A stretch of 64,000 bases of DNA from Actinomyces sp. oral taxon 171 str. F0337 (GCF_005696555.1 NZ_CP040005.1:434001-498000), one strand, 5' to 3'. Positions 1 through 10,971 are shown, counted from the stretch's first letter. Program-made: numbers and translations. The notes: generated by a model not told the origin, from the letters alone.

Positions 1-682
1 TGACAGTGCCGCCCACGATGGCCACGGCGAGCACCCCGACAAGCGCCCAGACCCACATGGGAGTGGAGCCGCTCTCCCCCTCGGAGTCCTGTGAGGCTGT
101 CTTCTTGGGAGCCTTGTCCTTCCCCTTGACCTCGTGCGAATCCATGTCGTTGAAGGTGACCTTGTTGCCGTCAACCTCGCCGCCGTCGGCCTCGGTGACC
201 TTGCCGGGGAAAGTGACGGTCTGCGAGTACTTCACTCCAACGGAGGGGGACGAGGTGGACGAGGTGGACGAGTCTCTGGTCTTGACGATGTACTCATCGC
301 CCTCGTGCGTGATTTTGCTTTTGCCGTTGTCGATACTGTCGCCGCCCTCGATGGTGCAGGTCTGGGAGTCTCCGTTGTCTTTGAACGTGGCTGTCGCCTT
401 GCCACCGAGACTGCTGCCGTAGAACGAGTCCCCATCGCAGTTGCTCTCAGACAGAAAGCCAGAATTGGTGTTGTCGGTCATGACCACCTTCATCGTGAAG
501 GTGTCGTCCTCGTTGATGACGAAATCAGCGGAGCCCTCGAACAGGGCCGGCGAGTCCGTGGCCGTCGGGAGGCCATGCGCAGGCGCGCCGCCCAGGGCCA
601 GAGCGGCGGATACGGTCAGGATGAGGAGGGCCGCCAGCGCAGAGCGTGGTGCGGAGATACGGCGGACGGTGACATCAGGCAT
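1..682 (-). CDS. LppM-like exported protein, C-terminus cut by window edge
   Basis: Reading the minus strand from the ATG at 682 gives an open frame that runs off the left edge, about 227 codons. It begins MPDVTVRRISAPRSALAALL and has a typical signal peptide ending near APAHG. The ectodomain carries the VTFPGKVTEADGGEVDGNKV block shared with the five paralogues at 3.9-8.8 kb. A Ser/Thr stretch (SSTSSTSSPS) lies before that block, and a membrane segment (MWVWALVGVLAVAIVGG) follows it. By comparison with its paralogues, a short cytoplasmic tail should lie outside the window. The family resembles mycobacterial LppM. The function here is unknown. It is divergent from purA, 128 bp away. Confidence 0.8.
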   Translation of the reverse strand, partial: MPDVTVRRISAPRSALAALLILTVSAALALGGAPAHGLPTATDSPALFEGSADFVINEDDTFTMKVVMTDNTNSGFLSESNCDGDSFYGSSLGGKATATFKDNGDSQTCTIEGGDSIDNGKSKITHEGDEYIVKTRDSSTSSTSSPSVGVKYSQTVTFPGKVTEADGGEVDGNKVTFNDMDSHEVKGKDKAPKKTASQDSEGESGSTPMWVWALVGVLAVAIVGGTV

Positions 683-795
683 GTACCTCACCGTATCGTC
701 TCTTCGCCCGCTTGGTCGGGGAACAATGACGAGGGTCTCGCCGCTCGGCTCCGGTAGGCTAGAGGACGGTGTGTCCACCGGCACGCCATCACTGA

Positions 796-2097
<1,302 letters not shown>

Positions 2098-2115
2098 CGA
2101 CCTCGAGGGGCCCGT

Positions 2116-3813
2116 ATGACCGGCCGTGCTGTTCCTTCGCCGAAGGCGGTGGGCAAGCCCGGAGGCTTCGACGCCGGGCGCGCTGATCGTCGACGGCTCT
2201 TCAAGGGGTACGCCTCTGCGGCGCTCGGCATCCTGGCCGTGTTCACTGGTCTGCATGGGCTTGCTCGCTCGGACCTGCCACTGGGGCTGTTGTTCTCATT
2301 CGGCGGTGCAGGTCTGGCGCTGTACGCCGTGGGGCGGTTCGTGCTCTATCGGCGGCTCCGGAAGGCCGGCGACCTGTGGCGGCAGGTCGACGGAGGGGTC
2401 GAGTTCGGGCCGGCTCCCTATCCCATCTGGGACTACCTGTCCGTCGCTGTGACGACGATCGGTGCACTGGCCCCCATGGCGGTGATCCTTCTTGCTGGAT
2501 CGTCCTACCCTCGCGCCTTTCGGGTATTCCTGGTTGCCGCTGAGCTGTTGCTTCTGTGCATTGCGATGGGAGCCCTGCTGCTCCGCGGTGGGCGAGGGCT
2601 GCCGATTATTGTGATGACGCCTGGTGAGGTGCGCTTGCGCATCGACGGTCCGCGTTACGCCCGCATACCCTGGTCGAGTCGCCCGGGTCTCGAGCGGAGC
2701 GTCGTTCACCGAGGTAGCAGGCATGCACTGATCACAACCACGACGGGGCAGCGGGTTCTGCTCCCGATGTTCTCCGTGCCCATCGGCTACGCCCAGCTTC
2801 AGGCCGTGCTCGGCTTCTATGCCACACATGACTGGGACAGGGCGGGCCTCAGGACTGATGAGGGACTCCTGCGGGTACGAGAGCTGACAGCGAGTCCCGC
2901 ACGCACGGGCGAGCGGATGGAGCAGGCGGTATCTCCCTACACGGGAGTGCCCTATCAGGCCTCCCCTGACGGCGGTGCGCCTGATGCGGTGACAGCGGAT
3001 GACGCCCCGCGCGACATCGGGACACCGTTCACGGCCTCCGAGACCATCGCCTCAGCAGAGGGGACTGGCGGGCGCAGGCGGCGATTCTCGTGCGAGGAAG
3101 CGGACTGCCGAATGCGTGACCGGCCCAGGTGGTTTCTGACCGGGGCGCTCGTGGTGTTCGTCGCTTCCGGCTGTTCCACGAGTGTCTACCAGGTTGGAAG
3201 CATCGTCCTGGAAATCGGTGCCAGCCTGGTGATCCTGCTTCACGGCGCGGTTCTCTCGCGGGCTCAGCACAGCCGCGAACGGGCGGAGCGACGATGGACG
3301 TGGGGAGCCGACGGGGTCCGTCTTCGAGGTATCCGGTTCGTGCCCCTGGCCATGCATGCGGAGGCTCTGGCACTCGTCGTGACCGCGGTGATCGGAATGT
3401 GGCTCGCGACGGTCACCGACCGTGTCGTGGGATACGACCTCGGCCTACCAATCCTTCTGACCGCGGTGCTTCTGCTGAGCGCTCTGACCGTCGGGGCAAC
3501 CACGTTCCGGGCGCGTCACGCCACAGAGATCACCGTGAACGCGGAGGGTCTGCATCTGATAGCAGGCGCCGGCCGGGACGTTCTCCTGCGTTGGCGGGAT
3601 CGGCCGTACATTGTCGGAGTTGATCGCCGTGGGGCAATGGTTGTTGACGTCACTCCTGGTGGCGAGACATCCGTGACCCTGAGTGCGCCGCCTCTGCTCT
3701 ACACGGATCTCCAACGGATTGTGGAGTTCTACGCCAACTGCTCGGAGGCGAGCAGTGAGCTGGCCACCGAAGCGGGCCTGGCAAGAGTGCGCGCGCTGAG
3801 CAGTCGCCTCTGA
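2116..3813 (+). CDS. Membrane protein with internally duplicated TM plus PH-like halves
   Basis: The protein has 565 residues and no family I can name with confidence. It consists of two related halves. Each has several hydrophobic segments followed by a soluble beta-rich stretch (EVRLRIDGPRYARIPW in the first, GLHLIAGAGRDVLLRW in the second). Each half ends in a matching motif: LQAVLGFYATHDW with GLLRVRELTAS, and LQRIVEFYANCSE with GLARVRALSSR. The soluble parts look like bacterial PH-type domains. The gene starts 18 nt after purA with GAGGGG 5 nt before its ATG. A protein of the same general design is encoded at 11138-12388. Role unknown; it is probably an integral membrane protein. Confidence 0.75.
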   Translation: MTGRAVPSPKAVGKPGGFDAGRADRRRLFKGYASAALGILAVFTGLHGLARSDLPLGLLFSFGGAGLALYAVGRFVLYRRLRKAGDLWRQVDGGVEFGPAPYPIWDYLSVAVTTIGALAPMAVILLAGSSYPRAFRVFLVAAELLLLCIAMGALLLRGGRGLPIIVMTPGEVRLRIDGPRYARIPWSSRPGLERSVVHRGSRHALITTTTGQRVLLPMFSVPIGYAQLQAVLGFYATHDWDRAGLRTDEGLLRVRELTASPARTGERMEQAVSPYTGVPYQASPDGGAPDAVTADDAPRDIGTPFTASETIASAEGTGGRRRRFSCEEADCRMRDRPRWFLTGALVVFVASGCSTSVYQVGSIVLEIGASLVILLHGAVLSRAQHSRERAERRWTWGADGVRLRGIRFVPLAMHAEALALVVTAVIGMWLATVTDRVVGYDLGLPILLTAVLLLSALTVGATTFRARHATEITVNAEGLHLIAGAGRDVLLRWRDRPYIVGVDRRGAMVVDVTPGGETSVTLSAPPLLYTDLQRIVEFYANCSEASSELATEAGLARVRALSSRL

Positions 3814-3909
3814 GGGCCGGTGTCACTGTGGTCGCGTCGGTATCTCGGATGCGCGCAGCAGGCTCGAGGGGCCTGTCGTCATCATGGGCCTGACCGTGTA
3901 CCCGTGAGA

Positions 3910-4812
3910 TCAGTAGCTGCTGTAACCGTTCTGGTTCGGTGGCAGGTGCAGCCCACCGGTTCCCGACGGCGCGGGATTGTGACTCTGTTGATGACCCTGC
4001 TGGTAAGTCTGCTGGTACGGCTGCGGAGCAGGTGAGTAGCCGGGCTGCGACCGGTACTGTGGACCGAACGCGCCTGCTCGGAGAGGCTGCTGCTCCAGCG
4101 CCGCCAGGTACCTCTGCTCTCGGCTCTTCTTGTTCGCGTTGCCGATCAGAGCGATGACTCCGCCGACCACCGCGATCACAACGAGCGCCACGGTGATGAT
4201 CATCAGTCCGGTTCTTGAGTCGGACGAGGAGGTCGACTGAGGCTGAGAGGCGGCCTGGACAGCGTCCTGACCACGGGTCTTGTGATCGTAGAAGGTGTCG
4301 AATGAGACCTTGTTCCGCTCATCTCCGTCAACCTTCCCTCCGTCGGCATCCGTCACCTTGCCGGGGAAGATGACCGAGAGGGCCACTGAGCTGTTCTTAT
4401 CCGCCTCGGATGCGGAGTCCACGTGGGTGTCGACGACGTACTCATCCCCGTCATGAGAGACGTAGTTGTTCCCGGATATAGATGTGGTGAACGTGGCCCT
4501 GCAGGTGGGTGTCCCGTTCTCGTTGGAGAAGGTCACCTTAGGCTTTGAGTTAGCTTTTGAGAAGCTCTTCTCGACGCAGAACTCTTTGAGGGCCTCTTCT
4601 CTGGAGGCTGGTGCAGTGGTCAGGAAGGTGGTCGTCACCTTGTCGTCCGACTTGATGGCGATCTCAATGCTGGCCTTATCCTCGCTCGAGTCCTCTGTCG
4701 GAGTTGCGGCATTCGTGGGGGCTGCTACCACCGCCAGGGGGAGTGAGGCGGCAAGACAGAGCATGCCGACGAGACTCGTGGCTGGAGTGTGCCTCGGGGC
4801 GGGGTAGCGCAT
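3910..4812 (-). CDS. LppM-like membrane-anchored exported protein
   Basis: This 300-residue protein opens with a signal peptide (hydrophobic core LVGMLCLAASLPLAVVAA). The ectodomain ends in the family block VIFPGKVTDADGGKVDGDE near residue 165. One membrane segment follows (LMIITVALVVIAVVGGVIAL), then a Gln/Pro/Tyr-rich cytoplasmic tail of about 70 residues. Two cysteines in the ectodomain (EFCVEKS and PTCRATF) recur in the paralogues and probably form a disulfide. It is the last gene of a minus-strand run of five paralogues. The resemblance to mycobacterial LppM is from motif recognition only; the function is not known. Confidence 0.8.
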   Translation of the reverse strand: MRYPAPRHTPATSLVGMLCLAASLPLAVVAAPTNAATPTEDSSEDKASIEIAIKSDDKVTTTFLTTAPASREEALKEFCVEKSFSKANSKPKVTFSNENGTPTCRATFTTSISGNNYVSHDGDEYVVDTHVDSASEADKNSSVALSVIFPGKVTDADGGKVDGDERNKVSFDTFYDHKTRGQDAVQAASQPQSTSSSDSRTGLMIITVALVVIAVVGGVIALIGNANKKSREQRYLAALEQQPLRAGAFGPQYRSQPGYSPAPQPYQQTYQQGHQQSHNPAPSGTGGLHLPPNQNGYSSY

Positions 4813-4903
4813 GGACGGGCTTTCACGTTGAGAGGGTGGGACGATTGGAGAACGCGGCGTAGGGCGTCGCTGGTTGCGAAGATCCTTGCGTCGTCGCAGA
4901 GGC

Positions 4904-5782
4904 TCAGCCCCAGGTGGAGGGCGGGGGACCTGCCTGGTAGCCGGGACCGGGAGGAGGCGGAACCGGTCCCGGAGGCATCACGCCGCTCGGTCCGGGCTGG
5001 ACGTAGCCCTGAGCGGCGAAGTCCGAGGGGGGCGGAGGGACTGCGCCGGGAACCTGCATCTGGCCGGGAGCATAGGGCTGCTGCGGCGCGTATCCCATCG
5101 CGCCGAACGCGTGGGCCTGCTGCTGGGCCTTCTTCTTGCGGCTGCTGAGGAACCAGAACACACCACCGCCGATCGCTCCGACCAGCGCAACCCCCACGAT
5201 CACCCAGACCCAGGGGAAGGCAGGAGCGTCCTTGCCGCTGACCCGGTACTCGTCAGGCTTGGTGAAGGTCACCGTGTTGCCACTGACCTTGCCGCCGTCA
5301 GCGTCTGTGACCTCACCGGGGAAGGTGACGGAGAGCGTGTAAGCATCCTCAACGTCGTTGGAGGAGGCGGGTAGGCCCCCGGCATCGGTGTCGAGAACGT
5401 ACTCATCACCTTTGTGCTTGATGAGTCCATGGCTTTTGGAAATATTCTTCGACTTGCTGGTGAATGTGCAAGTCGGGAAACCATCGCGTTCGGAATAGGA
5501 GGCTTTCATGCCTTCAAGGATCCCGGAGACCTCGGATTCGTCACACGCGTCCTGCATGGCCTCCTTGACGGAAGAGGATCTACTCTTGCGCTGACCCACG
5601 ATGGTCATGTCGTAGGTGTCGCCCTTGTTGATGACGACCTTGATGGACGTTGTCATCTCATAATCGCTGCTCGCAGCGGGGACGGCGGCGTGGCTCTGAG
5701 GAGTCAGAAGCATCAGAGGGATGAGAAAGGAGAGAAAGACGAGTGTTTCAGGGAAGCGGCGTCGGGGGATAGTCACTGCCAT
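4904..5782 (-). CDS. LppM-like membrane-anchored exported protein
   Basis: I chose the ATG at 5782 because it has AGGA 8 nt upstream and opens straight into a signal peptide (MAVTIPRRRFPETLVFLSF). An upstream in-frame ATG at 5827 would add 15 residues. The product is 292 residues long. The ectodomain has the paired cysteines (DACDES and PTCTFTS) and the block VTFPGEVTDADGGKVSGNTV. A membrane helix (FPWVWVIVGVALVGAIGGG) follows, then a basic stop-transfer and a Pro/Gly/Gln-rich tail of about 80 residues. It lies 91 bp downstream of the next paralogue's terminator region and shares its orientation. Function unknown. Confidence 0.8.
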   Translation of the reverse strand: MAVTIPRRRFPETLVFLSFLIPLMLLTPQSHAAVPAASSDYEMTTSIKVVINKGDTYDMTIVGQRKSRSSSVKEAMQDACDESEVSGILEGMKASYSERDGFPTCTFTSKSKNISKSHGLIKHKGDEYVLDTDAGGLPASSNDVEDAYTLSVTFPGEVTDADGGKVSGNTVTFTKPDEYRVSGKDAPAFPWVWVIVGVALVGAIGGGVFWFLSSRKKKAQQQAHAFGAMGYAPQQPYAPGQMQVPGAVPPPPSDFAAQGYVQPGPSGVMPPGPVPPPPGPGYQAGPPPSTWG

Positions 5783-5849
5783 GGTCCTCATCCTAGAAGA
5801 AGGTCGGTGATGATGGGGCTCCCGCATAGGGAGTGATGACGCAAGGAAC

Positions 5850-5892
5850 GGTGTTGTGGCCCCGGATCGTCAGATCGTGGGGCCACAACACC
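5850..5892 (-). terminator. Strong hairpin between two lppM-like genes
   Basis: There is a perfect 14-bp stem, GGTGTTGTGGCCCC at 5850-5863 pairing with 5879-5892, around a 15-nt loop. It lies 17 nt past the stop of the paralogue that ends at 5909, so it should separate that transcript from the next gene. No clear U-tract is seen. Confidence 0.7.
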
Positions 5893-5908
5893 GGGAGGAG
5901 GGAAGGAA

Positions 5909-6802
5909 TCAGTAGGCACTCTGGCCGGGCTGACCGTTGTCGTACGGAGGCTGACCGGGCTGCTGGGCCTGGGGAGCACCGTAACCCGTCTGCTGGCCTG
6001 GCTGCTGGGCCTGGGGGGCTCCGTAGCCCGTCTGCTCGGGCTGGGCCTGCGGGGCGCTGTAACCCGTCGGCTGGCCGGGCTGGGCCGGGAACGCCTGGTT
6101 CGGGTCGTATCCCTGGGCGGGAGCCCCGTAGGGCGCCTGGGTCTTGTTCTTCTTGCCGCGGATGATGAAGAAGGCGACCAGGCCACCGATCAGCACCAGG
6201 GCGCCGACGCCGACGAGGATCCAGATCCACATGGACATGGAGCCGTCCTTGCCCTTCACCGTGTGAGTTGCGCCGTCGGTGAAGGAGACCTTGTTGCCCT
6301 CGACCTTACCGCCGTCGGCCTCGGTGACCTTGCCGGGGAAAGTCACCGACTGAGAGAAGCTGATGTTCGCATCAGCAGAGTCAGTGCCGAAGTCGGGGGT
6401 CTCGACGGTGTACTCGCCGTTCTTGTGGGTCACCAGTCCCTTGCTTTCGGAGACCTTCTCGGTTCCCTCTGCGGTGCAGGTGGCGGTGTCGCCTTCCTCC
6501 TTATAGTTGACCTTCATGTTCTTGACGCTCTTGGCGCCAGGGGTCTTGAAGGCTTCGTCAGTGCACGTTTTTTCCAGCGGGATCTCTGTGCTGGTGGACA
6601 TCACGAACTTGGCGGTGTACGTCTGATCGGAGTTGACCACGATGTCCATGGAGCCTTTGAAGCTGAGGGAGTTCTCGTCCGCAGTGGGAGCAGCATGCCC
6701 CGGGGCGCCCACCAGTGCGAGGGGCGCAGACAGGGCGAGGGCGGCAAGAGCCGTCAGTACGGAGAGGGGTCTAGGGATGCGGTGAGCGATGGCAGATGTC
6801 AT
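5909..6802 (-). CDS. LppM-like exported protein with repetitive Gln/Pro tail
   Basis: The protein has 297 residues and a signal peptide with core LTALAALALSAPLALVGA. The ectodomain carries two conserved cysteines (KTCTDEA and ATCTAEG) and the family block VTFPGKVTEADGGKVEGNKV. One membrane helix follows (MWIWILVGVGALVLIGGL), then basic residues. The cytoplasmic tail of about 75 residues is built from near-identical units of the type QTGYGAPQAQQPGQ. The repeats are visible in the DNA at about 5940-6070 and could allow slippage. This is the closest relative of the partial copy at the left window edge. No catalytic motif is seen. Confidence 0.82.
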   Translation of the reverse strand: MTSAIAHRIPRPLSVLTALAALALSAPLALVGAPGHAAPTADENSLSFKGSMDIVVNSDQTYTAKFVMSTSTEIPLEKTCTDEAFKTPGAKSVKNMKVNYKEEGDTATCTAEGTEKVSESKGLVTHKNGEYTVETPDFGTDSADANISFSQSVTFPGKVTEADGGKVEGNKVSFTDGATHTVKGKDGSMSMWIWILVGVGALVLIGGLVAFFIIRGKKNKTQAPYGAPAQGYDPNQAFPAQPGQPTGYSAPQAQPEQTGYGAPQAQQPGQQTGYGAPQAQQPGQPPYDNGQPGQSAY

Positions 6803-6834
6803 GCCCTCACAGTAGCGGTTTCGATGTCAGGTTG

Positions 6835-6872
6835 TAACCGGATCATCATGGGGAACGTTCCCCGCCTCCGGT
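6835..6872 (-). terminator. Hairpin after the lppM-like gene ending at 6879
   Basis: A perfect palindrome, GGGGAACGTTCCCC, at 6850-6863 sits inside outer arms ACCGGA and TCCGGT. It lies just past the stop of the gene ending at 6879 and is probably its terminator. It could equally be an operator for the gene that starts at 6802. Confidence 0.5.
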
Positions 6873-6878
6873 GGGACG

Positions 6879-7916
6879 TTACCGGGGCTGCTGCGGCGGG
6901 CGCTGAAAGTCCGCGGGGCTATGCCCTTCCTGATAGGGCATCTGCGTGTACCCCGGCCCGGGCGGCTGATGCCCGCCCCCGTTCTGGGCTCCGTGGGTGC
7001 TGAAGGCGCCAGGGTGGTCAGTGCCCTGAGGTGACGGGAAGGCGTTGGCACCCAGGCCCGGGTCGGCGTACGGGGCGTAGCCATCGCGAAGGTTGGTGAC
7101 GGGATAGGGGTGGGTTGCCCCCGGCATCGGCTGCGGAGCGCCGGGAGGAGACTGATACGGACCCCCGATGTAGACCTCCGGAGGCATGACGTCGGTGGCC
7201 GTTGCCCCCTGAATGGCCTCGCCGTACGGGAGTGCCGGAGCCGGCTGTTGGGCTCGGCGGGTCCTCAGCACGTATACGACGACGCCGACAATGGCGAGGA
7301 GGAGGGCGACGGCGCTCGCCGCCGCAATCATCCACCACTGCAGGTGGAACTTCCCGTCCCCGCCCTCGGCGTGGGGAGCCTCAGGGCTCTCCAGCACGTT
7401 GTCCCAGGTGACCTTGTTGTCGTCATTCCTCCCGTTGGACTTCGTCACCTCTCCGGGGAAGGTCACGGCTATCGAGATCTTCATTCCTCCCGCAGCGCCC
7501 TGGGAGGAGGAGCGGGAGTCGTCCTCACCGAGCTGGCTCAGCGCGTCGGGGGACAGGTCGAAGACGTACTTCCCGTCCTGGTGCTTGATCGTCCAGACGT
7601 CGGTCTGCAGGTCGTTGAGTGGAACCGACTTGGCAGTGACCTGACACGCCGGATGCCCGTTGTGGGACGTGTAGGTGTAGTTCGCCTCGACGTTCTTGGG
7701 CAGGGGAGTGGACTTCTCGAGCTTCTTCTCGGTGCAGCTCTCCCTGGTGATGAGCGGCAGCCCCGACGAATCCCACATGATGTAGGTCAAGTCGGCGGTC
7801 TCGTTGTCATGGATGACGAAGTCGTAGTGAGCCCCGCAGCCGGTCAGCAGCAGCGCGAGGCCGGCCAGTACCGTCACGACCACGGGTCGCCTGACAGCGC
7901 GGGAGTCATGATGCAT
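6879..7916 (-). CDS. LppM-like lipoprotein with membrane helix and Pro-rich tail
   Basis: This 345-residue protein begins with a lipoprotein signal (VLAGLALLLTGCGAHYDF), so the mature N-terminus should be the lipid-modified Cys in LTGC. The ectodomain has the cysteine pair (RESCTEK and PACQVTA) and the block VTFPGEVTKSNGRNDDNKVT. A membrane helix (WMIAAASAVALLLAIVGVVV) is followed by a Pro/Gly-rich tail of about 130 residues, the longest in the cluster. Being both lipidated and membrane-spanning is unusual and is shared with the neighbour at 7943-8809. The two genes are 26 bp apart and probably co-transcribed. Function unknown. Confidence 0.82.
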   Translation of the reverse strand: MHHDSRAVRRPVVVTVLAGLALLLTGCGAHYDFVIHDNETADLTYIMWDSSGLPLITRESCTEKKLEKSTPLPKNVEANYTYTSHNGHPACQVTAKSVPLNDLQTDVWTIKHQDGKYVFDLSPDALSQLGEDDSRSSSQGAAGGMKISIAVTFPGEVTKSNGRNDDNKVTWDNVLESPEAPHAEGGDGKFHLQWWMIAAASAVALLLAIVGVVVYVLRTRRAQQPAPALPYGEAIQGATATDVMPPEVYIGGPYQSPPGAPQPMPGATHPYPVTNLRDGYAPYADPGLGANAFPSPQGTDHPGAFSTHGAQNGGGHQPPGPGYTQMPYQEGHSPADFQRPPQQPR

Positions 7917-7942
7917 GCGTCGAGTCTAGAACGGTGCGGGGA

Positions 7943-8809
7943 CTACTCGGACGGCTCAGGGTCGCCCTTGCGCTGCTTCCGTGGTGCGTGGCCGGTGCTG
8001 CGCCGTCGCAGGACGGCCACAGTCAGGCCGCCGCCGAGCAGGATCAGGCCCGCGGTCAGCCAGACGCGGTAACGGCTCCACCACGACACACCCTGGCCGT
8101 CCCGAGCGTAGCCCGAGGCGCTCACGCCCTTGGCCACCGTGTCCGGGTCGTTCCAGGTGACCGTGGTGCCTGAGACCTTTCCCCCACCGGACTGCGTCAC
8201 CGCGCCGGGAAAGGTGACTGAGACCCTGGTGTCGACGATGCCCTTGAAGGACGTGCTGCTCGGCTGGGGCGCACCCGGGCCGCCCGACGGTGCGGCGGAC
8301 GCCTCCGGGGCGCCTCCCTCTGCGCCGCCGGCTCCATTGGCGTCCTGGGAAGGATCGGACGGGAAGGGCTGGATCGTCACCTTGTAGACGTCGCCGTCGC
8401 GCACGACGATCGTGTTCGGCTCGGCCTGCGAGGCCTGGGGGACCTTGACCCCGCTGATGGTGATCTGGCAGCCGAGTCCGTCGTCGTCGGTGATCGGCTC
8501 GGCCTTGACCGTGGTGCCCGCGGGCACGCCCAGGGCAGTGGGGTCTGAGTACTTCGAGCAGTCGGGGGCCTTGCCCCGGGGGAAGACGGTTCCGGTTGTA
8601 TCGCGCATCTCCAGGACGACGTCGTAGCTGCCCTGGGAGCTGATGGTCATGTCCATGCGGGCGGTGCAGGCGGCCAGCGCCACACAGGATGCGGCCACCA
8701 CCACGGCCGTTCGAAGGGCCCGGCATGTCTGCTGGCGGAGCCGGGTGCGCGGGAAGGGGTGCGTAGGACTGGACGCGGAGGACGGCGCAGAGGACGGCAC
8801 AACGGACAT
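7943..8809 (-). CDS. LppM-like lipoprotein
   Basis: This 288-residue protein is probably first in the minus-strand lppM-like operon. The N-terminus holds a long Ser/Pro/Arg stretch and then a lipobox (VAASCVALAACTARMDM). The body contains KAPDCSK and GLGCQIT, which correspond to the family cysteine pair, an acidic/Gly/Ala/Pro linker, and the block VTFPGAVTQSGGGKVSGTTV. The C-terminal membrane helix (VWLTAGLILLGGGLTVAVL) ends in a short basic tail, unlike the long tails of its paralogues. The ATG at 8809 has no obvious ribosome site, so the start is less certain. This architecture is closest to that of mycobacterial LppM. Confidence 0.78.
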   Translation of the reverse strand: MSVVPSSAPSSASSPTHPFPRTRLRQQTCRALRTAVVVAASCVALAACTARMDMTISSQGSYDVVLEMRDTTGTVFPRGKAPDCSKYSDPTALGVPAGTTVKAEPITDDDGLGCQITISGVKVPQASQAEPNTIVVRDGDVYKVTIQPFPSDPSQDANGAGGAEGGAPEASAAPSGGPGAPQPSSTSFKGIVDTRVSVTFPGAVTQSGGGKVSGTTVTWNDPDTVAKGVSASGYARDGQGVSWWSRYRVWLTAGLILLGGGLTVAVLRRRSTGHAPRKQRKGDPEPSE

Positions 8810-8869
8810 GCGGGCACGCTACACGCTCGTACTGGACCTTCACTGAGGGCGGAACGACGCCGTTTCAAA

Positions 8870-8964
8870 GGCGGCAAAAGCCGCCATCCTCCCGAATGTG
8901 GCCGATCACATGCCGGTATGGCCGGAGGGAGAGGCCGAGTTGGGACCTTCGGCAATGTGACCTG
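8870..8964 (+). promoter_or_regulatory. Leader region of pckG with hairpin and AATGTG repeats
   Basis: The 244-bp gap upstream of pckG holds a small hairpin, GGCGGC-AAAA-GCCGCC, at 8870-8885. It also holds AATGTGGCC at 8895-8903, which begins an ATGTG-N6-CACAT dyad, and AATGTGACCTG at 8954-8964. The same two words, AATGTGGCC and AATGTGATCTG, occur upstream of gdhA. These are candidate operators. The regulator is unknown. Confidence 0.35.
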
Positions 8965-9053
8965 AGGCGCCGGGTGGGGGAGTATTGCCCTCGACCGAGC
9001 GAGTCGGCAACGGCGCGCTCAACCGGATCAACATACCCAAGGAAGGGACTCGC

Positions 9054-10901
9054 ATGACTGTGTCTGAGAAGGACGTCCGCGCCGCCGCGCCGGCTAACGC
9101 CCCTGAGGATGTCATCGAATTCGTCACGCGTATCGCCGAGCTGGCCAAGCCCGAGAACGTCTACTTCGCGGACGGTTCGCAGGAGGAGTGGGACCGCCTG
9201 ACCACCGAGATGGTGGAGTCGGGCATGTTCACCCGCCTCAACCCCGACAAGCGCCCCAACTCCTTCCTCGCGCGCTCCCTGCCCAGCGATGTCGCCCGTG
9301 TGGAGTCCAGGACCTTCATCTGCTCCGAGAAGGAGGAGGACGCCGGCCCGACCAACAACTGGTACGACCCGGCCGAGATGAAGAAGATCCTCAACGAGAA
9401 GTTCGACGGCGCCATGCGCGGCCGGACCCTCTACGTGATCCCCTTCTCCATGGGTCCCCTGGGCGGCCCCATCTCCCAGCTCGGTATCGAGCTGACCGAC
9501 TCCCCCTACGTGGTTGTCAACATGCGGATCATGACCCGCATGGGCGCGGCCGCCATGGATCTCATCGCCGAGGGCCGCCCCTGGGTCCCGGCCGTCCACT
9601 CCGTCGGCGCCCCCCTGGCCGAGCACGAGAAGGACACCGCCTGGCCCTGCAACGACGAGAAGTACATCACCCACTTCCCGGAGACCAACGAGATCTGGTC
9701 CTTCGGCTCCGGCTACGGCGGCAACGCCCTGCTGGGCAAGAAGTGCTACGCGCTGCGCATCGCCTCGACCATGGCCCGCCGCGACGGCTGGATGGCCGAG
9801 CACATGCTCATCCTGCGCCTGACCGACGAGAAGAGCGGCAAGCAGTACCACGTCACCGCCGCCTTCCCGAGCGCCTGCGGCAAGACCAACCTCGCCATGC
9901 TCCAGCCCACCATCCCGGGCTACAAGGTCGAGACCGTCGGTGACGACATCGCCTGGATGCGCCCCGGCCCCGACGGCCGCCTGCGCGCCATCAACCCCGA
10001 GGCCGGCTTCTTCGGCGTCGCCCCCGGCACCTCCTACGACACCAACCCCATGGCCATGGACACCATGAAGGCCAACACCATCTTCACCAACGTCGCCCTG
10101 ACCGACGACGGTGACGTGTGGTGGGAGGGCATCGACGCCCCGATGCCGGAGCACCTCATCGACTGGCAGGGCAACGACTTCACCCCGGCTGACGCCGCCG
10201 AGGGCAAGAAGGCCGCCCACCCCAACAGCCGCTTCACCACTCCGGCCTCGCAGTGCCCGATCATCTGCCCCGACTGGGAGGCCCCCGAGGGCGTGGCCAT
10301 CGACGCCATCCTCTTCGGCGGTCGCCGCGCCACCAACGTGCCGCTGGTCGCCGAGCAGTACGAGAACGCCCACGGCGTGTTCATCGGCTCCGCCGTGGCC
10401 TCCGAGGTCACCGCTGCCGCCCTGGACGCCAAGGTCGGCTCCCTGCGCCACGACCCCATGGCCATGCTGCCCTTCTGCGGCTACCACATGGCCGACTACT
10501 GGTCGCACTGGCTGGAGATGCAGGAGAAGCTGGGCGACAAGTTCCCCAAGGTCTACCAGGTCAACTGGTTCCGCAAGGACGAGAACGGCAAGTTCATCTG
10601 GCCCGGCTACGGCGACAACTCCCGCGTGCTCGACTGGATCGTGCGCCGCGCCTCCGGCGAGGTCGAGGCCGTCGACGGCGTCACCGGCCGCTACCCCAAG
10701 TTCGAGGACTTCAACCTTGAGGGCCTCGACCTGGGCGAGGAGGAGTGGGCCAAGATGTACGACATCGACCCCGAGGCCTGGGCCGCCGAGATGGACGACA
10801 CCGAGGAGTACTACAAGCAGTTCGGTGACAAGCTCCCCGAGGCCATCAAGGAGCAGCTCGCCAAGTTCCGTGCGCGCATCGACGAGGCCAAGAAGGCCTG
10901 A
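9054..10901 (+). CDS. pckG: Phosphoenolpyruvate carboxykinase (GTP)
   Basis: This enzyme converts oxaloacetate and GTP to PEP, CO2 and GDP, linking the TCA cycle and gluconeogenesis; in fermenters it can also run toward oxaloacetate. The product is 615 residues, normal for the GTP-dependent class. The kinase loop [12 protein letters not shown] starts at residue 271 and includes the reactive Cys275. The motif [13 protein letters not shown] region, written here [12 protein letters not shown], and the [11 protein letters not shown] loop are also typical. I chose ATG 9054, with AAGGAAGG 6 nt upstream, over a TTG at 8985. A strong terminator follows, so the gene is probably monocistronic. Confidence 0.97.
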   Translation: MTVSEKDVRAAAPANAPEDVIEFVTRIAELAKPENVYFADGSQEEWDRLTTEMVESGMFTRLNPDKRPNSFLARSLPSDVARVESRTFICSEKEEDAGPTNNWYDPAEMKKILNEKFDGAMRGRTLYVIPFSMGPLGGPISQLGIELTDSPYVVVNMRIMTRMGAAAMDLIAEGRPWVPAVHSVGAPLAEHEKDTAWPCNDEKYITHFPETNEIWSFGSGYGGNALLGKKCYALRIASTMARRDGWMAEHMLILRLTDEKSGKQYHVTAAFPSACGKTNLAMLQPTIPGYKVETVGDDIAWMRPGPDGRLRAINPEAGFFGVAPGTSYDTNPMAMDTMKANTIFTNVALTDDGDVWWEGIDAPMPEHLIDWQGNDFTPADAAEGKKAAHPNSRFTTPASQCPIICPDWEAPEGVAIDAILFGGRRATNVPLVAEQYENAHGVFIGSAVASEVTAAALDAKVGSLRHDPMAMLPFCGYHMADYWSHWLEMQEKLGDKFPKVYQVNWFRKDENGKFIWPGYGDNSRVLDWIVRRASGEVEAVDGVTGRYPKFEDFNLEGLDLGEEEWAKMYDIDPEAWAAEMDDTEEYYKQFGDKLPEAIKEQLAKFRARIDEAKKA

Positions 10902-10937
10902 TCGCTGCTGACGTCCTTCCCCGCGAGGGACTGAGAC

Positions 10938-10971
10938 GGGGGCTCCGACCGGTTCGCCGGTCGGAGCCCCC
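10938..10971 (+). terminator. Strong intrinsic terminator of pckG
   Basis: A perfect 15-bp GC-rich stem, GGGGGCTCCGACCGG at 10938-10952, pairs with 10957-10971 around a TTCG tetraloop. CGTTCGTT follows. It lies 37 nt after the pckG stop. Confidence 0.9.

Noticed and set aside
8891-8910. CRP/GlxR site upstream of pckG
   Set aside because: TGTG and CACA are separated by 6 bp, not the 8 bp of the consensus.
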